From contig FZQZ01000003.1 in the NCBI GenBank assembly GCA_900199555.1, forward strand, positions 62,001-126,000: DNA of 64,000 bases, in the 5' to 3' direction. The notes under the pieces are model-generated. The model was not told the DNA's origin, did not search any database, and saw only the letters and a list, made by a program, of their open reading frames with translations. Positions 1 through 8,156 of the stretch are shown here, in pieces (within the stretch, counting starts at the first letter, position 1; each line of letters starts with the position of its first letter). The DNA is from Prevotellaceae bacterium MN60 (GTDB lineage Bacteria > Bacteroidota > Bacteroidia > Bacteroidales > Bacteroidaceae). A program made the position numbers and the translations under genes.

Positions 1-1
1 G

Positions 2-634
2 CGTGAATTTTTGTCCATTGACCATTCACCATTGAACATTGACCATTCGGAACTCACCACTCACCCAACAATAGCCCTATTAGCTGGCAGTCGTAAACAA
101 GAGATTAAGGAGAATCTGCCTGCGATGATTGATGCTACGCGCCACCTGGCAGACCAATACGACATCGTATTGGCAGGAGCACCAAGCATTGATCCGACCT
201 ACTACGAGCAGTTCCTGACAGGCAGTAAGGTACGCCTGGTGGTCAACGAGACCTATCCCCTATTGGCTCAGGCTACTGCTGCATTGGTTACGAGTGGTAC
301 AGCCACTTTGGAGACCTGCATGTTCCGTGTACCTCAGGTGGTATGCTACCGCACACCGATGCCCCGTTTGTTTGGTTTCCTCAGACGTTTCCTGCTCAAG
401 GTAAAATATGTCTCACTCGTCAATCTGATTGCGCACCGCGAGGTAGTCACCGAGCTCGTTGCCAACACCTTCAGCACAGAGCGCATCCGTCAAGAGCTGG
501 AAGCCATCCTTCCTGATGGCAGCAAGCGCCAGCAGATGCTCAACGACTACGAGGAGGTACATCAATTGTTAGGCGAGAGCGATGCACCTAGTAAGGCAGC
601 ATCTATCATGATACAACTTTTAAAACAACAATAA
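2..634 (+). CDS. lpxB: Lipid-A-disaccharide synthase, C-terminal part (5' end outside window)
   Basis: LpxB joins UDP-2,3-diacylglucosamine to lipid X to make the lipid A disaccharide at the inner membrane. About 210 C-terminal residues are present and the reading frame is open to the window edge, so no start codon is claimed. The family-typical segment LLAGSRKQEIKENLP is visible, followed by the GT-B sugar-nucleotide half (TSGTATLETCMFRVPQVV, then a YRTP and VSLVNLIA region). Just before LLAGSRKQ the protein carries a low-complexity stretch (SIDHSPLNIDHSELTTHP) where homologues usually have a short linker; it is encoded by a 7-bp-period DNA array. A TTG at position 11 is not a credible start because the frame continues upstream. 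Identification is confident; whether the array alters activity is unknown. Confidence 0.9.
   Translation, partial: REFLSIDHSPLNIDHSELTTHPTIALLAGSRKQEIKENLPAMIDATRHLADQYDIVLAGAPSIDPTYYEQFLTGSKVRLVVNETYPLLAQATAALVTSGTATLETCMFRVPQVVCYRTPMPRLFGFLRRFLLKVKYVSLVNLIAHREVVTELVANTFSTERIRQELEAILPDGSKRQQMLNDYEEVHQLLGESDAPSKAASIMIQLLKQQ
16..65. repeat. 7-bp-period array inside lpxB
   Basis: Successive heptamers such as ATTGACC, ATTCACC, ATTGAAC, ATTGACC and ACTCACC run through this stretch and are translated in frame as a low-complexity linker of LpxB. It is one of about ten period-7 arrays in the window. Confidence 0.75.
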
Positions 635-663
635 TTAATTAATTCAATCATCTAATTTGCATT

Positions 664-1368
664 ATGCGTAGAACTATTTTCTCTTTAGCAATGTTGGCAC
701 TCGCAACCATTGCTGGTGCCCAAAACATCCAGTTGCACTATGACTTCGGTCGTAACTTCTATTCAGATCAGGAGTCTGGACGTCAGAAAATGACCATGAC
801 CATTGAGCAATTCAAGGCCGACCAGTGGGGTTCATGGTTTTACTTTGTTGACCTCGACTTCTCGCGTCATTTCGTAGAAGGAGCCTATACCGAGGTATCA
901 CGTGAGTTGAATATCAAGAAGGATTCACCCTTTGCACTGCATGTAGAGTATGATGGTGGTCTGACACGTACCTATGCCTTCCAGCAGGCGGGCTTAATTG
1001 GTGCCGCTTATAATGGTCATAGCGCCGACTTCTCAAAGACATGGTCAGTACAGCTCCTTTATAAGCAGTATTTCAGCAACGAGTACGTTCATTCTTATGC
1101 CAGTGCACAGCTGACAGGTGTATGGGGTTTGAACTTCCTCAACAATAAGTTACGTTTCTCAGGATTCATCGATTTCTGGCGTGGCGAGAAGGCCGACAAT
1201 GGTCACGGCATGGTAGTGATGCTTACAGAGCCCCAGCTGTGGTATAACGTCAACGACCACTTCTCAATAGGTACAGAGGTAGAGGTTAGCAACAACTTCA
1301 TTACTAACACCTACGATGGCAAGACCTTCTTTGTAAATCCTACGCTTGCCGTAAAGTGGAATCTTTAA
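664..1368 (+). CDS. DUF5020 family outer-membrane barrel-like protein
   Basis: 234 residues with an N-terminal signal peptide (MRRTIFSLAMLALATIAGAQ, cleavage after GAQ). The rest is alternating aromatic/polar strands (WGSWFYFVDLDF, YFSNEYVHSYASAQL, MVVMLTEPQLWYNV) ending in VKWNL, the terminal pattern of an outer-membrane beta-barrel. I recognise the DUF5020 family of Bacteroidota, which resembles nucleoside-specific channel (Tsx-like) barrels; the substrate is not known. It starts 29 bp after lpxB on the same strand and may be cotranscribed with it. The stop codon runs directly into a CTAG-rich decamer array. The family call is fairly secure; a transport role is inference. Confidence 0.7.
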   Translation: MRRTIFSLAMLALATIAGAQNIQLHYDFGRNFYSDQESGRQKMTMTIEQFKADQWGSWFYFVDLDFSRHFVEGAYTEVSRELNIKKDSPFALHVEYDGGLTRTYAFQQAGLIGAAYNGHSADFSKTWSVQLLYKQYFSNEYVHSYASAQLTGVWGLNFLNNKLRFSGFIDFWRGEKADNGHGMVVMLTEPQLWYNVNDHFSIGTEVEVSNNFITNTYDGKTFFVNPTLAVKWNL

Positions 1369-1448
1369 CCTAGGATTCCTAGGTTCTCCTAGGTCTTCCT
1401 GGAATTTCCTAAGAAAGCCTAGGAATTCCTAGGCTTTCTTAGACCTAG
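1369..1448. repeat. Decamer CTAG array between convergent genes
   Basis: CTAG or a one-base variant recurs at 1370, 1379, 1389, 1399, 1409, 1419, 1429, 1439 and 1445, that is about every 10 bp, in units like AGGTTCTCCT and AGGTCTTCCT. It fills the gap between the convergent DUF5020 and DUF4886 genes, and the last CTAG supplies the TAG stop of the latter. Confidence 0.75.
1409..1442. terminator. Perfect 34-bp palindrome, possible bidirectional terminator
   Basis: The stretch from 1409 to 1442 equals its own reverse complement; each arm contains AAGAAAGCCTAGGAATT or its complement. It lies between two convergent genes, where a bidirectional terminator is expected, but there is no clean T-run on either side, so the role is inferred from position. 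Confidence 0.45.
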
Positions 1449-2281
1449 AAAACCATATAACGTCCACTCTGCTGCATAAATACGGCTTCGTGGGCAGCTT
1501 CCTGACAGATGGTAGCCTCTTCAGCGCTGATAGTTTCAGGTCTGTAGCGGTTACCATCTATTATTCTACCCGTCAACACCTCACACCACGTACATGCAGC
1601 CGTATAGCGTCCTAGGGTGTAAGACAGGTGATAACCATCACGATTAAGGATATCACCCAAGCGATAACGAGCCAACTGGATAGCGATACCACTAGGGATA
1701 ACACGACTAACACCTACGCTAGGCAATACGTTGAGCATGGTGTTCACAATCATGCTATACATCTTGCGCTGGTTATTGTCGTAAGGAACATAACGCTCAT
1801 TGCTAAACTCCTCGGCATACGCCCACGTCATGTGCCACATAAACTTTACATGCAGATTGGTGGTATAGCTCTGTACCAGTCTTTTCAGCTGGGGCAACTT
1901 GCTATACGACTTCTCGATACCCGACAGATGACTGGCTTGTTGCAGGGTGATGATATCCCACTGTTCGTCGCGGATGATGGCGCGCAGTCCCATTTTCTTT
2001 TTCACGGCACGCACGCCACCTACCACCTTGCGGTATTCATAGTCTGCCTTATTATTGCGCAGATTATTATAATGCTTATCTATTGAGCAACCGGGAATAA
2101 AGGCATTGCCAATAACCAGAGAGTCACCTTGGGCGGCGGCTAACTCATAGAGATACTGTTCCATGGCATCCTGTGAAAAGCTATTGCCAATAGCCAATAC
2201 CTTGATAACCTTTGCCTGTAGAGGTAAAAAAGCTAGAAGGTTAAAGAGTAAAAAGAAAACAATCTTCTTCATCTTCTCCAA
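1445..2281 (-). CDS. DUF4886 domain-containing secreted protein (SGNH-like)
   Basis: 278 residues with a signal peptide (MKKIVFFLLFNLLAFLPLQAK after a short MEK prefix). The block VLAIGNSFSQDAMEQYLYELA is the hallmark of DUF4886, a family of SGNH/GDSL hydrolase-like proteins in Bacteroidota. The GNSFS serine would be the nucleophile and the late DGYHLS block would supply the His, as in SGNH esterases acting on polysaccharide acyl groups; the substrate is unknown. An internal ATG (MKKIV, start 2272) is an equally good start. It follows the sigma-factor gene by 16 bp, so it is probably the last gene of the rsfS-ftsH-cdsA-sigma block. Its TAG stop lies in the CTAG array. Confidence 0.7.
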   Translation of the reverse strand: MEKMKKIVFFLLFNLLAFLPLQAKVIKVLAIGNSFSQDAMEQYLYELAAAQGDSLVIGNAFIPGCSIDKHYNNLRNNKADYEYRKVVGGVRAVKKKMGLRAIIRDEQWDIITLQQASHLSGIEKSYSKLPQLKRLVQSYTTNLHVKFMWHMTWAYAEEFSNERYVPYDNNQRKMYSMIVNTMLNVLPSVGVSRVIPSGIAIQLARYRLGDILNRDGYHLSYTLGRYTAACTWCEVLTGRIIDGNRYRPETISAEEATICQEAAHEAVFMQQSGRYMVF

Positions 2282-2297
2282 TGATATAAACTATAAA

Positions 2298-2852
2298 TTA
2301 TTCTTCTACTTTTCTTGCTTTCTTCAGCTTGCGTAGTGCTTTGTCACGTATCTGGCGTACGCGCTCTCTTTTCAGTCTCATCATGGTAGCAATCTCCGCC
2401 ATCGTCATGCGCACGGAATCGATACCATAATAGTATCTTATCACCTGCTGTTCGCGTCCGTCAAGCACTACAAATCCCTTCAACAAGTCATGACTGAGAG
2501 TCTCCTGCTCTACGATAGCATCAGCCTTGGGAGCATCATGGTCTTCCAACACATTCAGCAAGGTATAGTTGTTGCGACTACCCACAGGTATTGACTCGTC
2601 GGTAGAGCGTGTCTCCACCTCTACGGTCAACTTGTTGATAGCATCCTCTATGCTACGACGAATAAAGGGGGCAGCATAAGTAACAAAGGGCTTACCCTTA
2701 GAAGCGTCATACTTCTCTGCGGCCTTCATCAGTCCTATACATCCCTCACTCACCATATCGTCAGTAGAGAGGATGTCGCTCTGATATTGTCGTGCCAGCG
2801 TCACCACATAACCGATGCAGCCAGCCACCAGTTTCTCTTGTTCTTTCGTCAT
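2298..2852 (-). CDS. Sigma-70 family RNA polymerase sigma factor (short)
   Basis: 184 residues. Region 2 is clear (residues about 5-75: LVAGCIGYVVTLARQY, DDMVSEGCIGLMKAAEKYD, PFVTYAAPFIRRSIEDAI), and a region 4 helix-turn-helix follows (residues about 130-180: MTMAEIATMMRLKRERVRQI). Region 1.1 and most of region 3 are missing, so it is much shorter than the housekeeping RpoD and is probably an alternative sigma factor. Its start codon is 4 bp after the cdsA stop, suggesting translational coupling. I see no adjacent anti-sigma gene. Function as a sigma factor is secure from the domains; the regulon is unknown. Confidence 0.85.
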   Translation of the reverse strand: MTKEQEKLVAGCIGYVVTLARQYQSDILSTDDMVSEGCIGLMKAAEKYDASKGKPFVTYAAPFIRRSIEDAINKLTVEVETRSTDESIPVGSRNNYTLLNVLEDHDAPKADAIVEQETLSHDLLKGFVVLDGREQQVIRYYYGIDSVRMTMAEIATMMRLKRERVRQIRDKALRKLKKARKVEE

Positions 2853-2855
2853 ACT

Positions 2856-3707
2856 TTAGAACATTGAAAGGGTATAAAGATATACTACTGCTGCAGGGAT
2901 AGCCAACAGCGATGAGTCAAAGCGATCGAGCATACCACCGTGTCCAGGCAGGATATTACCAGAGTCCTTGATACCCAGTGTACGCTTGAAGAGGCTCTCC
3001 ACCAAGTCACCCAGTGTGCCGAAGACAACCACCACAAGGCCTAATCCCAACCATACAGGCATAGACAGCATCTGCTCTTGGTCGAGGAAATAACTGATGG
3101 CATAGGCAGCAGCCAATACGAAGATAGCGCCACCGATGCTTCCCTCCCACGACTTAGCAGGTGAGATGCGGGGAAACAGCTTATGACGTCCCATCAGCGA
3201 ACCTACGCAATAGGCGCCCGTGTCGTTTACCCACAGGAAGACGAATACGCTCAGTGGCAGCAAGGTGTTGAAAGCCACATATCCCTCGCTGGTAGCATTG
3301 AATGCCAATACGTTGAGCAACGAGAAAGGCAGTGCGATATACATCTGTGACAACATGGTGTATGCCCAGTCTTGTATAGGGTCTTTCTGTTTCAGGTAGA
3401 GTTCAGCCACCAACAGATAGATAATCGTAACAAGGTAAGGAATAAATACCACGCTCTTGGCAACACCTGCATACATATCGCTGCAATAATAGGTCATCGC
3501 ATAGAAGAAGTATACGGCAGCAACGGTAGAGATAAAGCGGTTCACGGTAACGTCCTCACGCTCATTCACCAAGCCAGTAAACTCCCACACGGTCAGTCCG
3601 GTAACCAGACTAAACAGCAGCACCATAGCCTCAGGGCGCAGGAAGCTGGCAACGATTGCGGCAACAAAGATAATGCCTGTAATGGTACGTATAATAAAGT
3701 TTTTCAT
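2856..3707 (-). CDS. cdsA: Phosphatidate cytidylyltransferase
   Basis: CdsA makes CDP-diacylglycerol from phosphatidate and CTP, the branch point for all membrane phospholipids. The 283-residue protein is strongly hydrophobic (about eight membrane segments) and carries the family signature near the C-terminus: SPAKSWEGSIGG, then GDLVESLFKRTLGIKDSG and LPGHGGMLDRFDS with its conserved acidic residues. Length is typical. It sits 40 bp after ftsH; that gap holds a period-7 array. The downstream sigma-factor gene follows after 3 bp. The start MKNFIIRTITG is the only sensible one. Confidence 0.95.
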   Translation of the reverse strand: MKNFIIRTITGIIFVAAIVASFLRPEAMVLLFSLVTGLTVWEFTGLVNEREDVTVNRFISTVAAVYFFYAMTYYCSDMYAGVAKSVVFIPYLVTIIYLLVAELYLKQKDPIQDWAYTMLSQMYIALPFSLLNVLAFNATSEGYVAFNTLLPLSVFVFLWVNDTGAYCVGSLMGRHKLFPRISPAKSWEGSIGGAIFVLAAAYAISYFLDQEQMLSMPVWLGLGLVVVVFGTLGDLVESLFKRTLGIKDSGNILPGHGGMLDRFDSSLLAIPAAVVYLYTLSMF

Positions 3708-3737
3708 AAGCTCTAATTATTTTGTATGGAAATTGGT

Positions 3738-3766
3738 GACTCACCACTCACGACTCACCACTCACC
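3738..3766. repeat. 7-bp-period array covering the 3' end of ftsH
   Basis: Heptamers of the ACTCACC type (ACTCACC, ACTCACG, ACTCACC) overlap the last codons of ftsH; the TGA stop at 3748-3750 is inside the array. A smaller fragment (GGTGAGTGGTCACC) lies at about 5764-5777, between ftsH and rsfS. Confidence 0.7.
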
Positions 3767-5748
3767 TCTTTATTCTCTAGCTCCTTCGCGCGCTCCTCAG
3801 CCATGCGCTCTGCGTCAGCACGCATCTGAGCCTCGATGAGTTCTTCCGAGCGACTAGTCCAAGGACGCTTACCGAAGATGCGCTCTACATCCTCGGCAAA
3901 GATGACCTCGCGCTCTACCAGCAACTGAGCCAGTTGGGCATGACCCTCCTTGTGCTCCTCCAGAATCTTCTTGGCACGCTCATACTGCTCGTTCACCATC
4001 TTCAGCACCTCGTCATCCATAATCTTGGCAGTGGTCTCTGAGTATGGCTTCTGGAAGGTGTACTCCTGCTGATTGTAGTAGCACAGGTTGGGCAACTTAT
4101 CACTCATACCTGCGTATGCCACCATGCCGTATGCCTGCTTGGTGGTGCGCTCCAGGTCGTTCATGGCTCCCGTAGAGATATGTCCGATAAACAACTCCTC
4201 AGCAGCACGACCGCCCAACAGTGAGCACATCTCGTCGAGCATAGCCTCTTTGGTCTGCAATACGCGCTCCTCGGGCAGATACCAAGCAGCACCAAGCGCA
4301 CGACCACGAGGTACGATGCTTACCTTTACCAATGGGTTGGCAAACTCGGTAAACCATGAGATGGTAGCATGACCCGCCTCGTGGATGGCGATAGACTTCT
4401 TCTCCTGCTCCGTCATCACCTTCGTCTTCTTCTCCAATCCACCAATGATACGGTCAACAGCATCCAAGAAGTCTTGCTTGCCTACAGCCTCACGATTATG
4501 ACGGGCAGCTATCAGGGCAGCTTCGTTACATACGTTGGCAATGTCGGCACCCGAGAATCCCGGTGTCTGACGAGCCAAGAAGTCGATATCTACCGTATTG
4601 TCGAGCTTCAAAGGCTTCAAGTGTACCATGAATACCTCCTTACGCTCGTTCAGGTCGGGCAGATCTACATGTATCTGACGATCGAAACGTCCAGCACGCA
4701 ACAGTGCAGAGTCCAACATATCAGCACGGTTGGTGGCAGCCAGTGTGATGATACCACTGTTAGTACCAAATCCGTCCATCTCGGTAAGCAATGCGTTCAG
4801 CGTATTCTCGCGCTCATCATTACCACCCATGGCAGGGTTCTTAGAGCGAGCACGACCTACGGCGTCAATCTCGTCGATAAAGATGATGCAAGGAGCCTTG
4901 GTCTTAGCCTTCTCGAAGAGGTCGCGAACGCGAGAGGCACCCACACCCACGAACATCTCTACGAAGTCAGAACCCGACATCGAGAAGAAGGGTACACCAG
5001 CCTCACCAGCTACAGCCTTAGCCAGCAACGTCTTACCCGTTCCTGGAGGGCCTACCAGCAGAGCACCCTTGGGAATCTTACCACCCAAGTCGGTATATTT
5101 CTGAGGATTCTTCAAGAAGTCAACAATTTCCTGCATCTCCTGCTTAGCACCAGCCTGTCCGGCCACATCCTTAAAGGTGATGCCCAGCTCGCCGCCCTTC
5201 TCATACATCTGCGCCTTCGACTTGCCTACGCTAAACAAGCCCGCTCCGCCGAGGTTGGCACCACCGCCACCCATACGACGCATGATAAACATCCATAGCA
5301 TGATGATACCACCAAAGAACAATACGTTCATCACTAGCGATGAGAAGAAGTCGTTGTCCTTGCTATTGTCATACGATAGTTTACCTGCAAACTTGCCCGC
5401 TTCGCGTTCCTGCTCGATAAACTCCTCTATCTTATCCACACTGCCAATCTCTACCATCACGCTGGGTTTCTCGCCAGTCTGCTGTACCCCCTGATGAAAC
5501 ACATCACGGATATTCTCAGGCTTGACATACATCTCCACCGTATTCTGGTATTTGTTGACCACAATCTCTTGGGCATAGCCCTTCTCCACCATAGCCTTGA
5601 AGTCAGAGTACTTCACCGTGGTAGAGATACTCGAACTCTCGCGACCTTGTGTAAAATAAAGGACCAGGAGTCCCACCAGCACCAATCCATAAATCCAACT
5701 CATGTTGAATCTTGGCATCTGGTTTTTGTTATTCTGTTGTTGTTCCAT
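3748..5748 (-). CDS. ftsH: ATP-dependent zinc metalloprotease FtsH
   Basis: Membrane-anchored AAA+ protease that extracts and degrades membrane and short-lived proteins. The 666 residues show TM1 (about 17-33), a periplasmic segment, TM2 (about 138-157) and a Gly-rich linker. The AAA domain follows with Walker A GPPGTGKT (233-240), Walker B IIFIDEID (about 288-295) and the second region of homology around [19 protein letters not shown]. The peptidase zinc site is HEAGH (456-460). The C-terminus (acidic helix ending [11 protein letters not shown]) runs into a 7-bp DNA array, so the last six residues and the stop codon are repeat-derived. It is downstream of rsfS and upstream of cdsA on the same strand. 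Confidence 0.97.
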   Translation of the reverse strand: MEQQQNNKNQMPRFNMSWIYGLVLVGLLVLYFTQGRESSSISTTVKYSDFKAMVEKGYAQEIVVNKYQNTVEMYVKPENIRDVFHQGVQQTGEKPSVMVEIGSVDKIEEFIEQEREAGKFAGKLSYDNSKDNDFFSSLVMNVLFFGGIIMLWMFIMRRMGGGGANLGGAGLFSVGKSKAQMYEKGGELGITFKDVAGQAGAKQEMQEIVDFLKNPQKYTDLGGKIPKGALLVGPPGTGKTLLAKAVAGEAGVPFFSMSGSDFVEMFVGVGASRVRDLFEKAKTKAPCIIFIDEIDAVGRARSKNPAMGGNDERENTLNALLTEMDGFGTNSGIITLAATNRADMLDSALLRAGRFDRQIHVDLPDLNERKEVFMVHLKPLKLDNTVDIDFLARQTPGFSGADIANVCNEAALIAARHNREAVGKQDFLDAVDRIIGGLEKKTKVMTEQEKKSIAIHEAGHATISWFTEFANPLVKVSIVPRGRALGAAWYLPEERVLQTKEAMLDEMCSLLGGRAAEELFIGHISTGAMNDLERTTKQAYGMVAYAGMSDKLPNLCYYNQQEYTFQKPYSETTAKIMDDEVLKMVNEQYERAKKILEEHKEGHAQLAQLLVEREVIFAEDVERIFGKRPWTSRSEELIEAQMRADAERMAEERAKELENKEVSGES

Positions 5749-5784
5749 TTTTATTCTATTTATGGTGAGTGGTCACCAAGAGTT

Positions 5785-6144
5785 CTAGTCTTCATCTGGA
5801 ATCCACGTCATGGGCGCATCCTCCCACAAGTGTTCCATGTCGTAATATTCGCGCACGTCGGGCAGGAAGATGTGTACCATCACATCCACATAGTCCATAG
5901 CCACCCACTGTGCATTTTCCTGACCAGCTACCTTTGTTGGTTTCTCGTTCAGTTCTTTGCGAGCCATCTCTGCCACCGACTCAGTGATAGCATCCACCTG
6001 CGTTGGCGAGCTGCCCTGACATATAATGAAATAGTTGCATATAGCACCGTCCACGTCAGTCAAATCAACTACTACGATGCGCTTACCCTTCTTTTCTTGT
6101 ATTCCCTTGGTTATTGTTTCTACTAATTGTCTTACTTGTTCCAT
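5785..6144 (-). CDS. rsfS: Ribosome silencing factor
   Basis: 119-residue RsfS/Iojap protein. The family binds ribosomal protein L14 and blocks joining of the subunits when nutrients are short. Diagnostic segments are present: VVDLTDVDGAICNYFIICQGSSPTQ, and later MDYVDVMVHIFLPDVREYYDMEHLW. Length is normal. It is the first gene of a leftward block with ftsH, cdsA and a sigma factor, an order I associate with Bacteroidota. A TATCTTTG -7 box lies about 25 bp upstream of the ATG. Confidence 0.95.
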   Translation of the reverse strand: MEQVRQLVETITKGIQEKKGKRIVVVDLTDVDGAICNYFIICQGSSPTQVDAITESVAEMARKELNEKPTKVAGQENAQWVAMDYVDVMVHIFLPDVREYYDMEHLWEDAPMTWIPDED

Positions 6145-6169
6145 TAACTATTTTCTTATTTTTAAGGCA

Positions 6170-6177
6170 CAAAGATA
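6170..6177 (-). promoter_or_regulatory. -7 box of the rsfS operon
   Basis: TATCTTTG on the minus strand matches the Bacteroidota consensus TAnnTTTG, 25 bp before the rsfS start. The -33 element is not distinct. Confidence 0.6.
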
Positions 6178-6271
6178 CACATTTATATGAGAAAAAAGGT
6201 GCTAAAACATTTTTTTTTGCGCTTTTTTATAAAAAACACGCATTTTTTTTTGTTGGTTCGGAAAAAAGTCG

Positions 6272-6279
6272 TACCTTTG
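6272..6279 (+). promoter_or_regulatory. -7 box of tRNA-Gln
   Basis: TACCTTTG, a perfect TAnnTTTG box, about 42 bp upstream of the tRNA, with a T-rich TTTG-like -33 region around 6247-6254. Confidence 0.7.
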
Positions 6280-6321
6280 CACCCGCAATTCAGCCAGAGC
6301 GCTGAACAAAGACAACAAGTT

Positions 6322-6392
6322 TGGGGTATGGTGTAATGGTAACACTGCAGATTCTGGTCCTGCCTTTCCTGGTTCGAGTCCGGGTACCCCAA
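6322..6392 (+). tRNA. tRNA-Gln (anticodon CTG)
   Basis: A 71-nt cloverleaf folds cleanly. The acceptor stem is TGGGGTA with TACCCCA. The D arm has stem GTGT/ACAC around the loop AATGGTA. The anticodon stem starts GCAG/CTGC (6347-6351 with 6359-6363) with loop TTCTGGT, giving anticodon CTG at 6354-6356. The T stem is CCTGG/CCGGG around TTCGAGT. There is one A-C mismatch at the bottom of the anticodon stem. The discriminator base is A at 6392, and the terminal CCA is not encoded. Confidence 0.95.
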
Positions 6393-6401
6393 CTAAAAAT
6401 G

Positions 6402-6426
6402 AGGAGCCGTTTGGCTCCTTTTTTTT
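6402..6426 (+). terminator. Rho-independent terminator of tRNA-Gln
   Basis: Stem AGGAGCC/GGCTCCT with loop GTTT, followed by a run of eight T. The same stem with a different loop (GAGT) terminates the large gene ending at 20970. Confidence 0.9.
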
Positions 6427-6541
6427 ATTTTGCAAGAATAATAGCAAATCAGAGAACCAGCCCTAGACCTACTTCCTTAGAATCAATAACCTGTCCCGGT
6501 GATTGAACGCTTCAAAAAGAATTATATTTCTACCACTGTGC

Positions 6542-6572
6542 TTTGTTATCTTGGAAAGAATGCGTAACTTTG
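6542..6572 (+). promoter_or_regulatory. Promoter of the 6611 gene
   Basis: TTTG at 6542-6545 and TAACTTTG at 6565-6572 with a 19-bp spacer fit the Bacteroidota -33/-7 consensus. The start codon lies 38 bp further on, which supports 6611 rather than the upstream in-frame ATG at 6503. Confidence 0.7.
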
Positions 6573-6610
6573 CCAGCGACTTTTCGGTAAAGACAAATAA
6601 CAGACTATTT

Positions 6611-7081
6611 ATGAAACGAAACACGATTCTTGCCGTCGTTGCCTGCATTATGTTAGCCATTGGCTTTGGACCGTACTTACTGTTGCTGCTGGTTATCGCC
6701 CCCTTCGCTTACTTCATCATCAAGCGCAAGGAGCGGACGGCTGTTCCAAGAGTGACCTACGCCACGGTGGAAGAGGCAAAACAGAGATACGGAGAACCCG
6801 ACGGCGTGGTGGTGCTGGATGCCTCGCGAGCCAACGAGCTCCCTGCCCTTATCCTATTCTATCCCAACCATGACATTGCGATTATCGCCGGCGAAGAGCT
6901 GAAACTCAGCAGTCTGGAGTGCGTGATGTCAAAGAACATGGCCACGCCCTACACCATAGACGAGTATGCTGTGATCATCGGTACCAACGACCCGCTTCGT
7001 CCCACTATCGAGTTCCGTGTGGGCTACGGTGCCGTACTGGCTGGCGACATTGCCGCACAGATAGACGCTTACATACAATAA
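6611..7081 (+). CDS. Hypothetical membrane-anchored protein
   Basis: 156 residues (MKRNTILAV...). Two closely spaced hydrophobic segments (about 6-18 and 20-36: VVACIMLAIGFGPYLLLLLVIAPFAYFII) are followed by KRKER and a soluble domain of about 115 residues. The domain has no motif I recognise; it contains VTYATVEEAKQRYGEPDG, then beta-rich repeats ending at AAQIDAYIQ. The in-frame ATG at 6503 is rejected because the -7 box at 6565-6572 would lie inside that extended reading frame. It is a single-gene unit after the tRNA. Function unknown. Confidence 0.6.
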   Translation: MKRNTILAVVACIMLAIGFGPYLLLLLVIAPFAYFIIKRKERTAVPRVTYATVEEAKQRYGEPDGVVVLDASRANELPALILFYPNHDIAIIAGEELKLSSLECVMSKNMATPYTIDEYAVIIGTNDPLRPTIEFRVGYGAVLAGDIAAQIDAYIQ

Positions 7082-7250
7082 AGGGAGTACATAACTGCAC
7101 TCCCTAGATCAGGGGACGGTTCTGCATTTTTTGAAAGTGCAGTAGTTTTGAAGAAAAAATTGCTATTTATTTTCAGAAATCAGGGGAGACAGGAACTTTG
7201 ATTCACGCTAAGGAGTTATATCTGTTGACCTGTCCCTGAGATTCCCTTTT

Positions 7251-7772
7251 CTAAGCTCTTTCCAGTCGCTCGTTCAGTATCTCGAACAGTTCTTCTGTTT
7301 TTATATTTGTACCTGTAGTCGTCAGATGTTCCTGGGCACCTGTTAGATTGGTATTAAATCTACGGGCGAGACGCTCCAGGAAACTGGCATCCTCCAGTTT
7401 CTGAATCTCGACATTAGGCTTGTAATGAACGGAAATAAACTTTTGTTTCCCTATTTCTACAATCTCAAAGGCCTCAACATCTGAGAAATTAGCTATAAAC
7501 GCTTTTGAACCACGAACAACGAAACTCTTGTCCGATATGGTGATATATGCCTGCCCCGTTATCCGTTCTCTAATCATCATAGAAGGTATGACAATGAGAC
7601 CGAATCCGAAGAATAGGATGCCTATAACTCCTACCACCTGCAAGAATATGGGATTCCAACGACTTGATGATGGATGAGCTATCATCATGATGGCCATAGC
7701 TATAAACGCAGCACAGGCTAGGGTAAGGAGGATTGTTCTCCAAACAGAATGATAAATCTTGATTTCTTTCAT
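7251..7772 (-). CDS. STM3941-like small membrane protein
   Basis: 173 residues. Two membrane segments (about 12-32 and 42-64) are followed by a beta-rich cytoplasmic domain (ITISDKSFVVRGSKAFIANFSDVEAFEIVEI) and a helical tail. This two-TM plus PH-like layout matches the STM3941 family, whose function is unknown. The 169 bp upstream of its stop (7082-7250) hold GGGACAGG-type repeat fragments and no gene. It is separated by 15 bp from the broken fimbrillin remnant. Family assignment is moderate; no function is claimed. Confidence 0.55.
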   Translation of the reverse strand: MKEIKIYHSVWRTILLTLACAAFIAMAIMMIAHPSSSRWNPIFLQVVGVIGILFFGFGLIVIPSMMIRERITGQAYITISDKSFVVRGSKAFIANFSDVEAFEIVEIGKQKFISVHYKPNVEIQKLEDASFLERLARRFNTNLTGAQEHLTTTGTNIKTEELFEILNERLERA

Positions 7773-7787
7773 GTTCTTATTTGATGT

Positions 7788-8156
7788 TTAATACGTCATC
7801 CACGCTGCCTGCCTCCGCATCATGACACAGCGGGACAGTCCCGCTGTGCTAAGGATGTCAGGAAGGTTCTCATAATAACCCCTCACAGTGTTTGTTCCAC
7901 TGAGGATAATAGTGGCATCACCATCGCAGGTTATACCTGCATACCATCTACTAGAGTTGTTATCACCATTGATGGCAACATCGGAAAGTGTCACCGTCAC
8001 ACCGTCGGCAATCGAAATCTTGCGGCTGCCATCAGGGGTACCCGAGAGTACTTGTCCATCGAGTGCTGTATAGCTGGTTGTGAGGGCAGCAAGGTCTACG
8101 TTGTGGGATAGACAGAATATGTCCACGAGTAAGTACCGTTGCCATTGTCTGTACAA
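7788..8156 (-). pseudogene. Frameshifted 3' remnant of the fimbrillin-like gene
   Basis: This frame carries the natural continuation of the gene at 8096-9631. Residues VDLAALTTSYTALDGQVLSG, ISIADGVTVTLSDVAING and GITCDGDATIILSGTNTV look like further beta-repeat units of the same kind as in the upstream protein. The two frames overlap at 8096-8156; a single-base indel near 8098-8104 would join them. The repeat homology stops after YYENLPDI and runs into a palindromic element (7826-7848), so the gene is also truncated at its 3' end. It is not an independent gene: the ATG at 8156 falls in the middle of the larger gene and its first residues are out-of-frame noise. Confidence 0.7.
7826..7848. repeat. 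CACAG-type palindromic element
   Basis: CACAGCGGGAC and GTCCCGCTGTG form a perfect 11-bp-arm palindrome around a single A. A second copy with compensatory changes is at 26136-26158. It sits exactly where the fimbrillin remnant loses homology. Confidence 0.8.

Noticed and set aside
2..13. TTG at position 11 as the real start of lpxB
   Set aside because: The frame is open to the window edge and homologues extend far upstream.
4369..5298. Long open frames opposite ftsH (up to 309 codons)
   Set aside because: They are antisense to a highly conserved gene, have no promoter or recognisable domain, and reflect codon bias on the other strand.
6503..6610. Upstream start of the 6611 gene
   Set aside because: The -7 box TAACTTTG at 6565-6572 would lie inside this extension.
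7082..7250. Small gene or riboswitch between the 6611 gene and the STM3941-like gene
   Set aside because: No coding frame or recognisable RNA fold; only GGGACAGG-type repeat fragments.
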